Positions 8,276 through 16,147 of a stretch of 64,000 nucleotides of DNA are shown in pieces (the stretch's first letter is position 1; each line of letters opens with the position of its first letter). Origin of the DNA: Luteibacter mycovicinus (GTDB lineage Bacteria > Pseudomonadota > Gammaproteobacteria > Xanthomonadales > Rhodanobacteraceae). The notes below the pieces were generated by a model that was not told the DNA's origin, made no database searches, and saw only the letters and a program-made list of their open reading frames with translations. The translations under genes and the position numbers were made by a program. Location of the stretch: assembly GCF_000745235.1 (NCBI RefSeq), contig NZ_JQNL01000001.1, positions 1,798,001 through 1,862,000 on the forward strand, written 5' to 3'.

Positions 8276-10255
8276 TCACAGCGTGTACGCACCCAGGACA
8301 CTCACGCCCGAATACGCCGCTTCCCCCTTCACCGTCAGCGTCCACACACCGGCCGCAGGCTTGGCGGCCGTGAACGGCTCGCTGTTGCCCGGACGGTTCG
8401 GCTGCGCCTTGACCACACCCTTCGGATCGGTCACCGAGATCGACACGTCGCCCGAGCCACCGTAGGTGCGCAGGGTCAGCGTCTTCGCGTTGGCCGGCAC
8501 CGTCAGCTGGTACGCGGTCGTGGCACCGGCTGCGCCCTTCTGGCCGTTCAGGGCGGTGTTGTTGGCGAGCACGATCGCGGGCGGCGCGGCCGGCGGACCC
8601 CAGGCGTCGTACTGCGCCTGCGTCTGCGTATCGGACAGGCAGGCGTTGAGGCTCGACGCCTGCGCCGCCGTGACCAGGCCGTCGGTCGCCAGCTGCGTCG
8701 CATACGCGTGCACCGCGGAGCGATAGTCGCCGACCGTGGCAGCCGCACCGGCGAGGATCTTCGCGTTGGAGATCACGTTCGCACCGATGATCACGCCGCC
8801 CGGGACGAGGGTCGGAATGCCTGTGTCGCACGTGAGCAGCTTCTGCGAGGTGCGGTTGAGACCCCAGCCGATGTCCTGGAACAGCGCGGGCGTGAGGTCG
8901 ACGTCGATCTGTCCGACGAGGTCCTGGTTGATCGCGTATTCCATGATCGCGTTCGGCGTCAGGCGCGTGTCGTAATGCGAGAACGACGAGCCCTGAGCGA
9001 GGACCGTCGGTGCATACAACTGCACGTTACCCTGCGCATCCGCACCGGCCAGACCCGTGCCCTTGCCGACCGCGCCGGTGAGACCGGTCAGGTTCGCCTT
9101 GAGCTTACTGCCGTCCGCCTGGCTGATCGCGATCACCGGAATGGTGACCGGCGAGGCGGGTGTGCCTCCCGGCGTGATCGCGCCCGCCTGGTTGTTGGCG
9201 ATGAGCACCGCCTTGGCGCCCGCGCTCTGTGCGTTCAGCGTTTTTACGGTGAAATCGCAGGTGCCACGGTCGATCAGGGCGATCTTGCCGGCGAGTGCCG
9301 AGCCGTTGGTGATGGCTGTGCAGCCGTCCGCGGGGCTTGCCTGGACGACGCTGCCCGTGAAGTTGGAGGCCGTCGCCAGCGGACCGAACGAAGCCTGCGA
9401 GAAGGTGTAATCACCCACGGCGGCGGCCGGCGCGGTGACGTGGAAGACGTCCGGCGTACCGAGCGCCAGCGGTGCTTCGGCCTTCACCGTCGGCCCCGTG
9501 AAGACGAGCTTGCCGTCGTCCAGCGCGGCCGTGACGCGCTGCGCGGCGGTGAGGTCGTACCACTTCTTCTGCTGCGTGTCGTTGTAGACGAAGGTGGAGT
9601 AGATGTCGGGACGAGCCACGCCATCGTCACCGACATACGGCGACCCCGTGGTCAGGCTGTTGAAGCCCGAGAAACCGAGACCGTGCGCCATTTCGTGCAG
9701 CACGACGTTGAGGAAGTTGATCGAACCGGCGGGCGTCTTGCCGTCCAGACCGAAGTACCACTTCGATCCTTCGAGGCATCCCGTGGAACCCAGCGCACCG
9801 TTGAACTGGCTCTGGATATCGTCTTCGCCCGGCGCACCGTCTTCATGGGTCAGCGCGTCGAACAGCGCGGAGTGATACCACGTGTTGCGCACCGCGCCCG
9901 CGGGCAAGGTGCTGGTGTTGTCGAAGTAGAAGATGTACGTCGTGCCGGACGATCCGAGCACGCCCGAGGTGGCATCGCACGAGAGCGGCTCGAACGTCGC
10001 GCCGTTGGAGATGGTGACGTCGCTCTGCAGTACGGCGCCCCAGATATCCGCGGCGAACTGGTAGACGTTCAGCGCCTGCTTGCCGACCGTGGTGCCGGGG
10101 TTACCGCCGACCGGTGTGGCCGGGGTCGGATCGTCGAGACCCTTGCCGGTGCCGACGTCCTGATTGACGATCTTGATCTCGGCGGCCTGGGTGCTCACGG
10201 CGGTGAACAGTCCGGCGGCGGCGAGCGCGGTGAAGAGAAGGCTGCGGCGAATCAT
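8276..10255 (-). CDS. Secreted zinc metalloprotease with PA and PPC domains (659 aa)
   Basis: Predicted exported endopeptidase. A signal peptide ends near residue 24 (STQA). The zinc site HEMAHGLGF is at residues 187-195. A protease-associated (PA) domain occupies about 300-400. SHYD follows at about 426-429 and IMEY, a candidate Met-turn, has its Met at 438. A pre-peptidase C-terminal (PPC) domain fills the last about 100 residues. The usual third ligand of HExxHxxGxxH metzincins is missing (Gly197), so His427 beyond the PA insertion is the likely third ligand; that is inference. The C-terminal PPC is normally removed after export. The gene overlaps the preceding small secreted-protein gene by 4 bp (ATGA), implying translational coupling. 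Type II secretion is a plausible route given the nearby gspE. Confidence 0.85.
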   Translation of the reverse strand: MIRRSLLFTALAAAGLFTAVSTQAAEIKIVNQDVGTGKGLDDPTPATPVGGNPGTTVGKQALNVYQFAADIWGAVLQSDVTISNGATFEPLSCDATSGVLGSSGTTYIFYFDNTSTLPAGAVRNTWYHSALFDALTHEDGAPGEDDIQSQFNGALGSTGCLEGSKWYFGLDGKTPAGSINFLNVVLHEMAHGLGFSGFNSLTTGSPYVGDDGVARPDIYSTFVYNDTQQKKWYDLTAAQRVTAALDDGKLVFTGPTVKAEAPLALGTPDVFHVTAPAAAVGDYTFSQASFGPLATASNFTGSVVQASPADGCTAITNGSALAGKIALIDRGTCDFTVKTLNAQSAGAKAVLIANNQAGAITPGGTPASPVTIPVIAISQADGSKLKANLTGLTGAVGKGTGLAGADAQGNVQLYAPTVLAQGSSFSHYDTRLTPNAIMEYAINQDLVGQIDVDLTPALFQDIGWGLNRTSQKLLTCDTGIPTLVPGGVIIGANVISNAKILAGAAATVGDYRSAVHAYATQLATDGLVTAAQASSLNACLSDTQTQAQYDAWGPPAAPPAIVLANNTALNGQKGAAGATTAYQLTVPANAKTLTLRTYGGSGDVSISVTDPKGVVKAQPNRPGNSEPFTAAKPAAGVWTLTVKGEAAYSGVSVLGAYTL

Positions 10256-10695
10256 CGTGTGACCTCCGGTGCCTTCGGCGCAGCCTGTACGCCGTGGTCG
10301 TCATGGTGGATCGATACGCTGCCGTCGGGCTGGCGCTCGGCGACGACGCTGCTCATCAGCTCCTGCGGAACGCGCACGGCCCTGGCGTGAACGCCATTAC
10401 CGAGGCTGACCGTACGGAACGTCGACTTCGCATCGGCGGCGGTGCGCGGTCGCGCGCTGAGCGATGCCGACTTGCCCGCGTTGACCTGGAAGGCCTTCGA
10501 CAACGCCGCGCGCTCGGCGGCGGTGGGCTCGCGGAGGCGGCCGGTCGAAGGATCGATGGCCACCTGCACGCCCTGGACCATGACGGTCTGCGGCGCGGTG
10601 ACCTGCGGCGTTTCAGCGGCCTGCGCCGCTGTCGCCACGGTGAAGATGCCCGTCAGCACCAGGCCCAGAGCCTGTGCCAGTGTTCGTGAATTCAT
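10252..10695 (-). CDS. Small secreted protein coupled to the metalloprotease (147 aa)
   Basis: Unrecognised in function. A signal peptide ends at about residue 27 (AQA-AE). The mature part carries VAIDPSTGRLREPTAAE near residues 45-60, a pattern I associate with short secreted proteobacterial proteins annotated as post-PEP-CTERM-1, though that assignment is tentative. It ends in a His-rich tail (SIHHDDHG). There are no cysteines or membrane segments after the signal. A strong AGGGAGGT site precedes the ATG. Its stop overlaps the start of the metalloprotease by 4 bp, so the two are probably made together. A role as inhibitor, foldase or separately encoded propeptide is possible but unproven. 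Confidence 0.75.
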   Translation of the reverse strand: MNSRTLAQALGLVLTGIFTVATAAQAAETPQVTAPQTVMVQGVQVAIDPSTGRLREPTAAERAALSKAFQVNAGKSASLSARPRTAADAKSTFRTVSLGNGVHARAVRVPQELMSSVVAERQPDGSVSIHHDDHGVQAAPKAPEVTR

Positions 10696-10808
10696 TACCG
10701 ATACCTCCCTAGTGCGGCGCCGGGACCCCTCCCTGCACGCCCACCGGCGAAGACCCCCTCGCCGGCGTAAACACCTCAGGATTCGACGTTCCCCTCAACG
10801 CCAATCCG

Positions 10809-10839
10809 GACCCACCGACGCATCGCGCGTCGGTGGGTC
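10809..10839 (-). terminator. Terminator-like hairpin after subtilisin-like protease
   Basis: Perfect 12-bp stem GACCCACCGACG / CGTCGGTGGGTC around a 7-base loop, five bases past the protease stop. No T tract follows. Confidence 0.6.
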
Positions 10840-10844
10840 GTTAC

Positions 10845-12809
10845 TCATGGCGCGGTGAAACTCGCTTGCACCGTGACGTTGGCGAAATCCTTCACCCCCA
10901 CCACGGTCACGTACCAGGTACCCGCCGCGGGACGGGCGACCGTCACCGCTTCGTTGTTCGTGGACGGCTTCACCGACCGGTAGTCGTACGCGGTCGACGA
11001 AGCGGCTTCGCCGTTTTTCACGTAGAGCGACACATCGCCGCTGCCGCCGAAGCTGCGCAGCGCCAGCGACCGCGCACCCGCCGGCACATCGATGCGATAG
11101 ACCAGCGTGCCGTTCGCACGGCCGGTCTGACCGGTCAGCGCGACGCCGTTGCTGAGCGCGGTGGCATCGCCGTCGCCCGGCTCGCCAGGCGCGTCATTGC
11201 CCAGCGCCTTGTTGACGGCGGCGTAGGCATCGAGGATGCCGGCACCGATCGCCTTGTCCGGCGTAACCGGGAATGGCGTCGCGGTCGAGGTCAGCAGCGT
11301 GCGGATCTCGACCGGCGTCGGCGTCGCCACACCGGCGGCCCTGGTCGCCGACAGGATCAGCGCGACGGAGCCCGCGACGTGCGGGGTGGCCTGCGACGTG
11401 CCAGCCATGCCGCCGTAAGCGGCGGTGGTCGGCTCATGCGTGCCGTTGTTGATCGCCGACCAGATGAAACCGGCCTGTACCGGCGAACCCGTCGTGCCGT
11501 CGTTGGCGTAGATGCCACCACCCGGTGCCGACAGGGCGACCTTGCTGCCGTAGTTCGAGTAGTAGGCGCGCTTGCCCGCGATGCCGTTGGAAGCCACGGT
11601 GAGCGCACCGGGGCAGCTGGCGGGCGAGTAGTTCGTCGCGTCCGCACCCGAGTTACCCGCCGCGACCACCACGGTCGTACCACGCGAGATCGCCGAGGCG
11701 ATGGCATCCGAGGTCACCGCGTCGTCCGCGCAGGAACCACCGCCGCCCAGGCTCATGTTGATGACCTGCGCGGGATGCGTATTGTCCGGCACGCCGTCGA
11801 CGTGGCCGCCCGACGCCCAGACGATCGCATCGGCGATGTCGGAGGTGTATCCGCCGCAGTGGCCGAGCACGCGGACCGGCAGGACTTTCGCCTTGTACGC
11901 GATGCCGGCCATGCCGGTGGCGTTGTTGCTGAGTTCGGCGATCGTTCCGGACACGTGCGTGCCGTGCCAGCTGGAATCCTCCTGCTCGTCGCCCGCCGAC
12001 GGATCGATGCACCCGCCGTTGGCCAGCAGGTACTTGTCCTCGGTGGTCCAGTCGCCGGTGTCCCAGCCACCGGGCGCACGCGCATCCGTGCTGCGTCCGG
12101 AGACGAAGCCGTCGGAGATGAAGTCGTAACCCGCGTCGGCGAGCGACAGGTCGATGTCGGGATGCTGCGTGATGCCGGTGTCCAGCACGGCGACGGTCAC
12201 GCCGGTGCCATCCGCGAGGTTCCACGCATTGGCCACGTTGCTGCCGCCGCGATTGGCGTAGCTGGTGGCGTCGGAACCGATCTTCTCGGCGGTGCCGGTC
12301 GGCGGCCGGAAATGCCACTGGTAGCCGGCGTAGTACGGGTCGTTGACGACGACCGGGGTGACATCCGTCGCACGAATGTCATCGATCTTCTGCATCATCG
12401 CGTCCGGCTCGACGTGCTTCACCGCCGGGTCGGCGGCGATCTGCCGGATCAGCGTGTCCGCCTCGGTGCGCGTCAGCTTGCGCGACGTGCGTATCAGGTC
12501 GGAACCGGTGGCCAGTTTGCGTCCGTAGACGGCCTGGATCGCGGCGACCTTGCCGGCACGCAGCTGACTGGATGTCCCTGCGGTACGCGAGAGTGCCGCA
12601 CCGACGGACTGTGCCGCCGCGGAAGCGCTGACGCGTTCGGTGGTGCCGTCGCGATAGGTGACGATGAAACGGTCGTAGCCGCCTGGCGCACGCAGGCTGC
12701 TGACGTCGAAAGTCGCGCTGGGCGCATCCGCCCCGGTTGCGAAGATCCCGGGCGCGATGCCCAGGAGGAGCGAGGCGACGAACGTCCCCGCGGCGATCCG
12801 ATTTACCAT
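10845..12809 (-). CDS. Secreted subtilisin-like serine protease (S8) with PPC domain (654 aa)
   Basis: Extracellular protease of the S8 family, like Xanthomonas extracellular proteases. It has a signal peptide, a propeptide region to about residue 150, then the catalytic domain. The triad is Asp210 (VLDTGI), His282 (HGTHVSG) and Ser472 (GTSQATPH), with oxyanion Asn in AAGNSG. A C-terminal PPC domain (LRSFGGSGDVSLYV) follows. The ATG at 12809 is chosen because AGGG lies 8 bases upstream; an in-frame GTG two codons earlier would have only 2 bases of spacing. It is followed on the same strand by the small secreted protein and metalloprotease genes, but a strong hairpin in the 150-bp gap suggests a separate transcript. 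Confidence 0.93.
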   Translation of the reverse strand: MVNRIAAGTFVASLLLGIAPGIFATGADAPSATFDVSSLRAPGGYDRFIVTYRDGTTERVSASAAAQSVGAALSRTAGTSSQLRAGKVAAIQAVYGRKLATGSDLIRTSRKLTRTEADTLIRQIAADPAVKHVEPDAMMQKIDDIRATDVTPVVVNDPYYAGYQWHFRPPTGTAEKIGSDATSYANRGGSNVANAWNLADGTGVTVAVLDTGITQHPDIDLSLADAGYDFISDGFVSGRSTDARAPGGWDTGDWTTEDKYLLANGGCIDPSAGDEQEDSSWHGTHVSGTIAELSNNATGMAGIAYKAKVLPVRVLGHCGGYTSDIADAIVWASGGHVDGVPDNTHPAQVINMSLGGGGSCADDAVTSDAIASAISRGTTVVVAAGNSGADATNYSPASCPGALTVASNGIAGKRAYYSNYGSKVALSAPGGGIYANDGTTGSPVQAGFIWSAINNGTHEPTTAAYGGMAGTSQATPHVAGSVALILSATRAAGVATPTPVEIRTLLTSTATPFPVTPDKAIGAGILDAYAAVNKALGNDAPGEPGDGDATALSNGVALTGQTGRANGTLVYRIDVPAGARSLALRSFGGSGDVSLYVKNGEAASSTAYDYRSVKPSTNNEAVTVARPAAGTWYVTVVGVKDFANVTVQASFTAP

Positions 12810-13144
12810 CTGCACTACCCTCTGCCCGTGGTATTGCTGCAGGCGACCGCTTGCCGGTCCCCTTCCTTTTTGACGTCTCCGGGACGTCCCCTGAAAAAAG
12901 GTTTTTTTGAGATCCTTCTGAACTCCCTCTGCGCCCTCTTCATGAGGACCGTCTGGGGAACCTAGCAGTAGGAAAATACGAACGTCAATAATTTGACGCG
13001 ATGACGGACATCATCCGAACGGCCTAGGCGGGAAACCCCGGGATAGCCAGGATCGGACGTCCATATGCTTGTCAATTCATGGCCTTGCGCGGGAATAACA
13101 CGCGCGCGCCGTATTCAAACACATGCACCAAAGCGAACCAATTC
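12810..13144. other. Divergent intergenic region, protease / tatD
   Basis: No gene seen. It contains a palindrome GGGACGTCCC (12881-12890), an A6-GG-T7 tract (12894-12908) that should be intrinsically bent, and a 16-bp palindrome with arms CGTCAA / TTGACG (12983-12998). These probably belong to the promoters of the two divergent genes. Confidence 0.5.
12983..12998. promoter_or_regulatory. Candidate operator palindrome
   Basis: Perfect inverted repeat with arms CGTCAA / TTGACG around TAAT, between the divergent protease and tatD genes. It resembles a palindrome upstream of priA (TGGTCAA / TTGACCA). The binding protein is unknown. Confidence 0.3.
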
Positions 13145-13930
13145 ATGGACTTGATCGACATCGGCGCCAACCTCACCCACGAATCGTTCCGGCAGGATTT
13201 CGATGACATGCTTGCCCGTGCCAGCGCCCATGGGGTCGGCCGGATGGTGGTAACGGGAGCGTCACGCGAGGGAAGCGAGCACGCCCTGGCCATGGCGAAG
13301 GCCAGCGGCGGCCGACTTTTCGCCACCGCCGGCGTGCACCCGCATCACGCCATCGACTATGACGACGCGACCGACGCCCTCCTTCGCCAATGGGCACGCG
13401 AGCCGGAAGTTCGGGCGGTCGGCGAGACGGGGCTCGACTACAACCGCAACTATTCACCGCGCGAGGTCCAGCGCGAGGTATTCGAGCGGCAGCTCGCCAT
13501 CGCCGTGGAGGTCGGCAAGCCGCTCTTCCTGCACCAGCGCGATGCCCACCACGACTTCCTCGCCATCCTGAAGCGCTACCGAGACCGGGTCCCGGCCGCC
13601 GTCGTCCATTGCTTCACCGACACCGGCGACGCGCTGCGCGACTACCTCGAACTCGACTGCCATATCGGCATCACGGGATGGATCTGCGATGAACGCCGCG
13701 GCGCGCACCTGCGCGAGCTGGTCAAGCTGATTCCGGCGGACCGGCTCATGCTCGAGACCGACTCGCCCTACCTGCTGCCGCGGACCATCCGCCCCATGCC
13801 GAAGGACCGCCGTAACGAACCGATGTACCTTGCGCATATCCGCGACGAGGTAGCGAAAGACCGGGGCGAGTCGAAGGAGGCTCTGACCGCATCCAGCGTC
13901 AGGACCAGCGAGCTGTTCTTCGGCCTCTGA
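13145..13930 (+). CDS. tatD: TatD family metal-dependent deoxyribonuclease
   Basis: TIM-barrel metal-dependent hydrolase with 3'-5' exonuclease activity in E. coli TatD, linked to DNA repair. It is 261 aa, the usual length. The N-terminus MDLIDIGANLTH has the TatD-type DxGxN in place of the DxHxH of YcfH/YjjV. Expected metal ligands are Glu94 (GETGLDYN), His130 (FLHQRDAH), His155 (VVHCFTD) and Asp206 (ETDSPYL). The ATG at 13145 is chosen because homologues begin with this motif; an upstream in-frame ATG at 13079 would add 22 non-homologous residues. There is no clear Shine-Dalgarno. It converges on the antiporter gene with a 19-bp gap. Confidence 0.92.
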   Translation: MDLIDIGANLTHESFRQDFDDMLARASAHGVGRMVVTGASREGSEHALAMAKASGGRLFATAGVHPHHAIDYDDATDALLRQWAREPEVRAVGETGLDYNRNYSPREVQREVFERQLAIAVEVGKPLFLHQRDAHHDFLAILKRYRDRVPAAVVHCFTDTGDALRDYLELDCHIGITGWICDERRGAHLRELVKLIPADRLMLETDSPYLLPRTIRPMPKDRRNEPMYLAHIRDEVAKDRGESKEALTASSVRTSELFFGL

Positions 13931-13949
13931 AACGCGAGCCGGCGTCCGC

Positions 13950-15608
13950 TCAACCGGAATGCAGCCCGGTGAGCGACGCCTCGGCCAGGTCCACCTCGCG
14001 GACCAGATTGCGCAGCGTTTCGTCGTTGATCGTGTGGTTGCGGCGCAGCTCGTGGAGCTCGCGCCGTTCGGCACGCAGTGCGGCGAGACGCATCACCCGC
14101 TCGGTACCCGCCTCCGCACGGGCCTTCTCCGGGACGTCGCCTTCCTCGCCCGCCGCTTCGAGGCGCTGCTGGTAATCGCCCATGACGCGTGCCGCGATGC
14201 GTGAGGCCAGCGCGATGGCGTTCTCGTCACCACTCTCCTGCACACGCTGCTGCTCCTTCTCGATGCTGCGAATCGCCGCCTCCGCCGCCAGGGCACGCGC
14301 CTTGCGCTCTTCCCGCACGCGCGGATCCTCGCCAGGCAGTTTCAGACCCTTGACCGAGAGCGGTAGCCCGATCGCGCCGAACACCAGCGTGCAGAGAATC
14401 ACGCCCGAGGCGAGAAAGATCATCAGGTCGCGCGTCGGGAACGGGATGTTTTCGCTCTTCATCAGTGGGAGGGAGAGCACACCCGCCAGTGTGATGGCGC
14501 CACGCACGCCGGCCAGCGCCGTCGTCCATACCAGCCGCGTGCCCACCGGGGGGCGCTTCTCGCCACGGTGCAGCGCGCGCATGAACACGAAGCGCAACGA
14601 CACCCACACCCAGATGAAACGAAGCAACACCAGCGCCAGGGTGATCGCCACGACATAGGCGGCGAGATGCCACAGCGGACCACCGCCCGCCTGCGCGATA
14701 TCGACCTTCGCCCCGTCGACGATGGCGGGAAGCTGCAATCCCAGCAGCAGGAAGATGATGCCGTTGAAGGTGAACTCCACCATCTCCCAGACAGCCCGGC
14801 TCTGCATGCGCGTGGCGACGTAGCCACCCTTCATCACGTCGGTGTAGTTCATGCTCATGCCCGCCGCCACGGCGGCGAGGATGCCGGAGACACCGAAATG
14901 CTCGGCGAGCAGATAAGCCGCGAATGGCAGCAAAAGCAGCAAAGCCACCTGGGCCGCCGGATCCACTTCGCCACTCCAGCGCACCAGCCGGCGACGGAAC
15001 AGACCGAAGCCGAGGCCCACGAGCACGCCCGCCGCGAGGCCACCCAGGGCCATCACCACGAAGTCGCCCGTGGCGGAAATCAGCGAAAACTTGCCGGTCA
15101 TCTCGGCGGCGATAGCGAACTGCAGCGCCACCAGACCGGATGCATCGTTGAGCAGGGCTTCGCCGGAGAGGATATGCATCAGGCGCGGCGGAATCGGCGA
15201 CTCACCGCTGATCGAGGACACGGCCACGGCATCGGTAGGCGACAGCACGGCGGCCAGCGCGAACGCTACCGCCAGAGGCACCGTCGGAATCATCCAGTGG
15301 ACGAAGTAGCCGACCCCGACGATGGTGAAGAAGACCAGACCGATCGCCAGGGCGAGGATCGGGCCGCGCAGGAGGAACAGTTCGCGTTTCGGAATGCGCC
15401 ACCCGTCGGCGAACAGAAGCGGCGGAATGAACAGCAGGAAGAACAGCTCGTGGTCGAACTCCACATGCAGGCCGAAAGGACGTGCAAGCAGCGCCCCTAA
15501 CGCGATCTGGATCAGCGGTAGCGGCAAGCGGATCGGAAGGACACGAACGATCGCGCCGGAGAGCGCGATGACGAGAAGGAGGATGAGGATGGTGATGACT
15601 AAAGACAT
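13950..15608 (-). CDS. yjcE: CPA1-type Na+/H+ antiporter, YjcE-like (552 aa)
   Basis: Inner-membrane monovalent cation/proton antiporter for pH and sodium homeostasis. About 12 membrane segments fill residues 1-410, with family motifs FIPPLLFADG, LSPTDAVAVSSI and GEALLNDASGL. The last is the NDxSG region that supplies the ion-binding acidic residues. A charged cytoplasmic tail of about 130 residues follows. Length and sequence match E. coli YjcE (549 aa) closely through the tail motif RLAALRAERRELHELR. It stands alone, converging with tatD. Confidence 0.9.
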   Translation of the reverse strand: MSLVITILILLLVIALSGAIVRVLPIRLPLPLIQIALGALLARPFGLHVEFDHELFFLLFIPPLLFADGWRIPKRELFLLRGPILALAIGLVFFTIVGVGYFVHWMIPTVPLAVAFALAAVLSPTDAVAVSSISGESPIPPRLMHILSGEALLNDASGLVALQFAIAAEMTGKFSLISATGDFVVMALGGLAAGVLVGLGFGLFRRRLVRWSGEVDPAAQVALLLLLPFAAYLLAEHFGVSGILAAVAAGMSMNYTDVMKGGYVATRMQSRAVWEMVEFTFNGIIFLLLGLQLPAIVDGAKVDIAQAGGGPLWHLAAYVVAITLALVLLRFIWVWVSLRFVFMRALHRGEKRPPVGTRLVWTTALAGVRGAITLAGVLSLPLMKSENIPFPTRDLMIFLASGVILCTLVFGAIGLPLSVKGLKLPGEDPRVREERKARALAAEAAIRSIEKEQQRVQESGDENAIALASRIAARVMGDYQQRLEAAGEEGDVPEKARAEAGTERVMRLAALRAERRELHELRRNHTINDETLRNLVREVDLAEASLTGLHSG

Positions 15609-16147
15609 CAGGGAAAGCTAGCGATGGTGCGGATTTCAGGCAAGCGTCATCGTCTGACGGACCATGAACGGAAGGCCTTCTCCGAGCCTTTTCCGCCCGC
15701 TTGAACAGCGGCCGTCGAAAGACGCCGGAAAGGCCGAAGAAAGACCGCAGAAAGGCGCAAAAAAACGCCTAATCCCGCAAATACCTGCTTAGGATTTATT
15801 CCTATTGTTCCCATAGTTATTAGGGGTTTACGTTATTTTCACGCACTGGGATCAGGGCCATCGACCGGCCGACTCGTGGGGACGTAACGGGCGGCGGCGA
15901 TTTGCGGTAAGGGACGACATTTGCAGTTCTTTGGGGAGAACCGACATGCACCACACGCGCTCGCTCGCACCCCTTTTCGATTGACGACGTGACGCCGCGC
16001 GCCCGCTAAGAGGCGTACGGCCGAACAACCATTCTTTCCATTCCGGTGATTCCACCGCCTCGAAAAGGCGGCCTGCCCACGTGCCGCGTGGGTATGGGGT
16101 TTCTTGTCCCGGTTTTCGTCATGCGTTACATCAGGAGGGTCGTTTTC
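15609..16147. other. Intergenic region before TonB receptor 1
   Basis: No gene supported; the antisense ORF at 15839-16435 overlaps the receptor and looks like a shadow. An AT-rich patch at 15770-15840 contains inverted CCTAAT / ATTAGG elements and promoter-like TA-rich sequence, the likely promoter zone. The receptor's AGGAGG lies at 16133-16138. Confidence 0.4.

Noticed and set aside
9680..9700. Classical metzincin HExxHxxGxxH site in the metalloprotease
   Set aside because: The third His is not there (Gly in its place), so the protein is described as having a displaced ligand instead.
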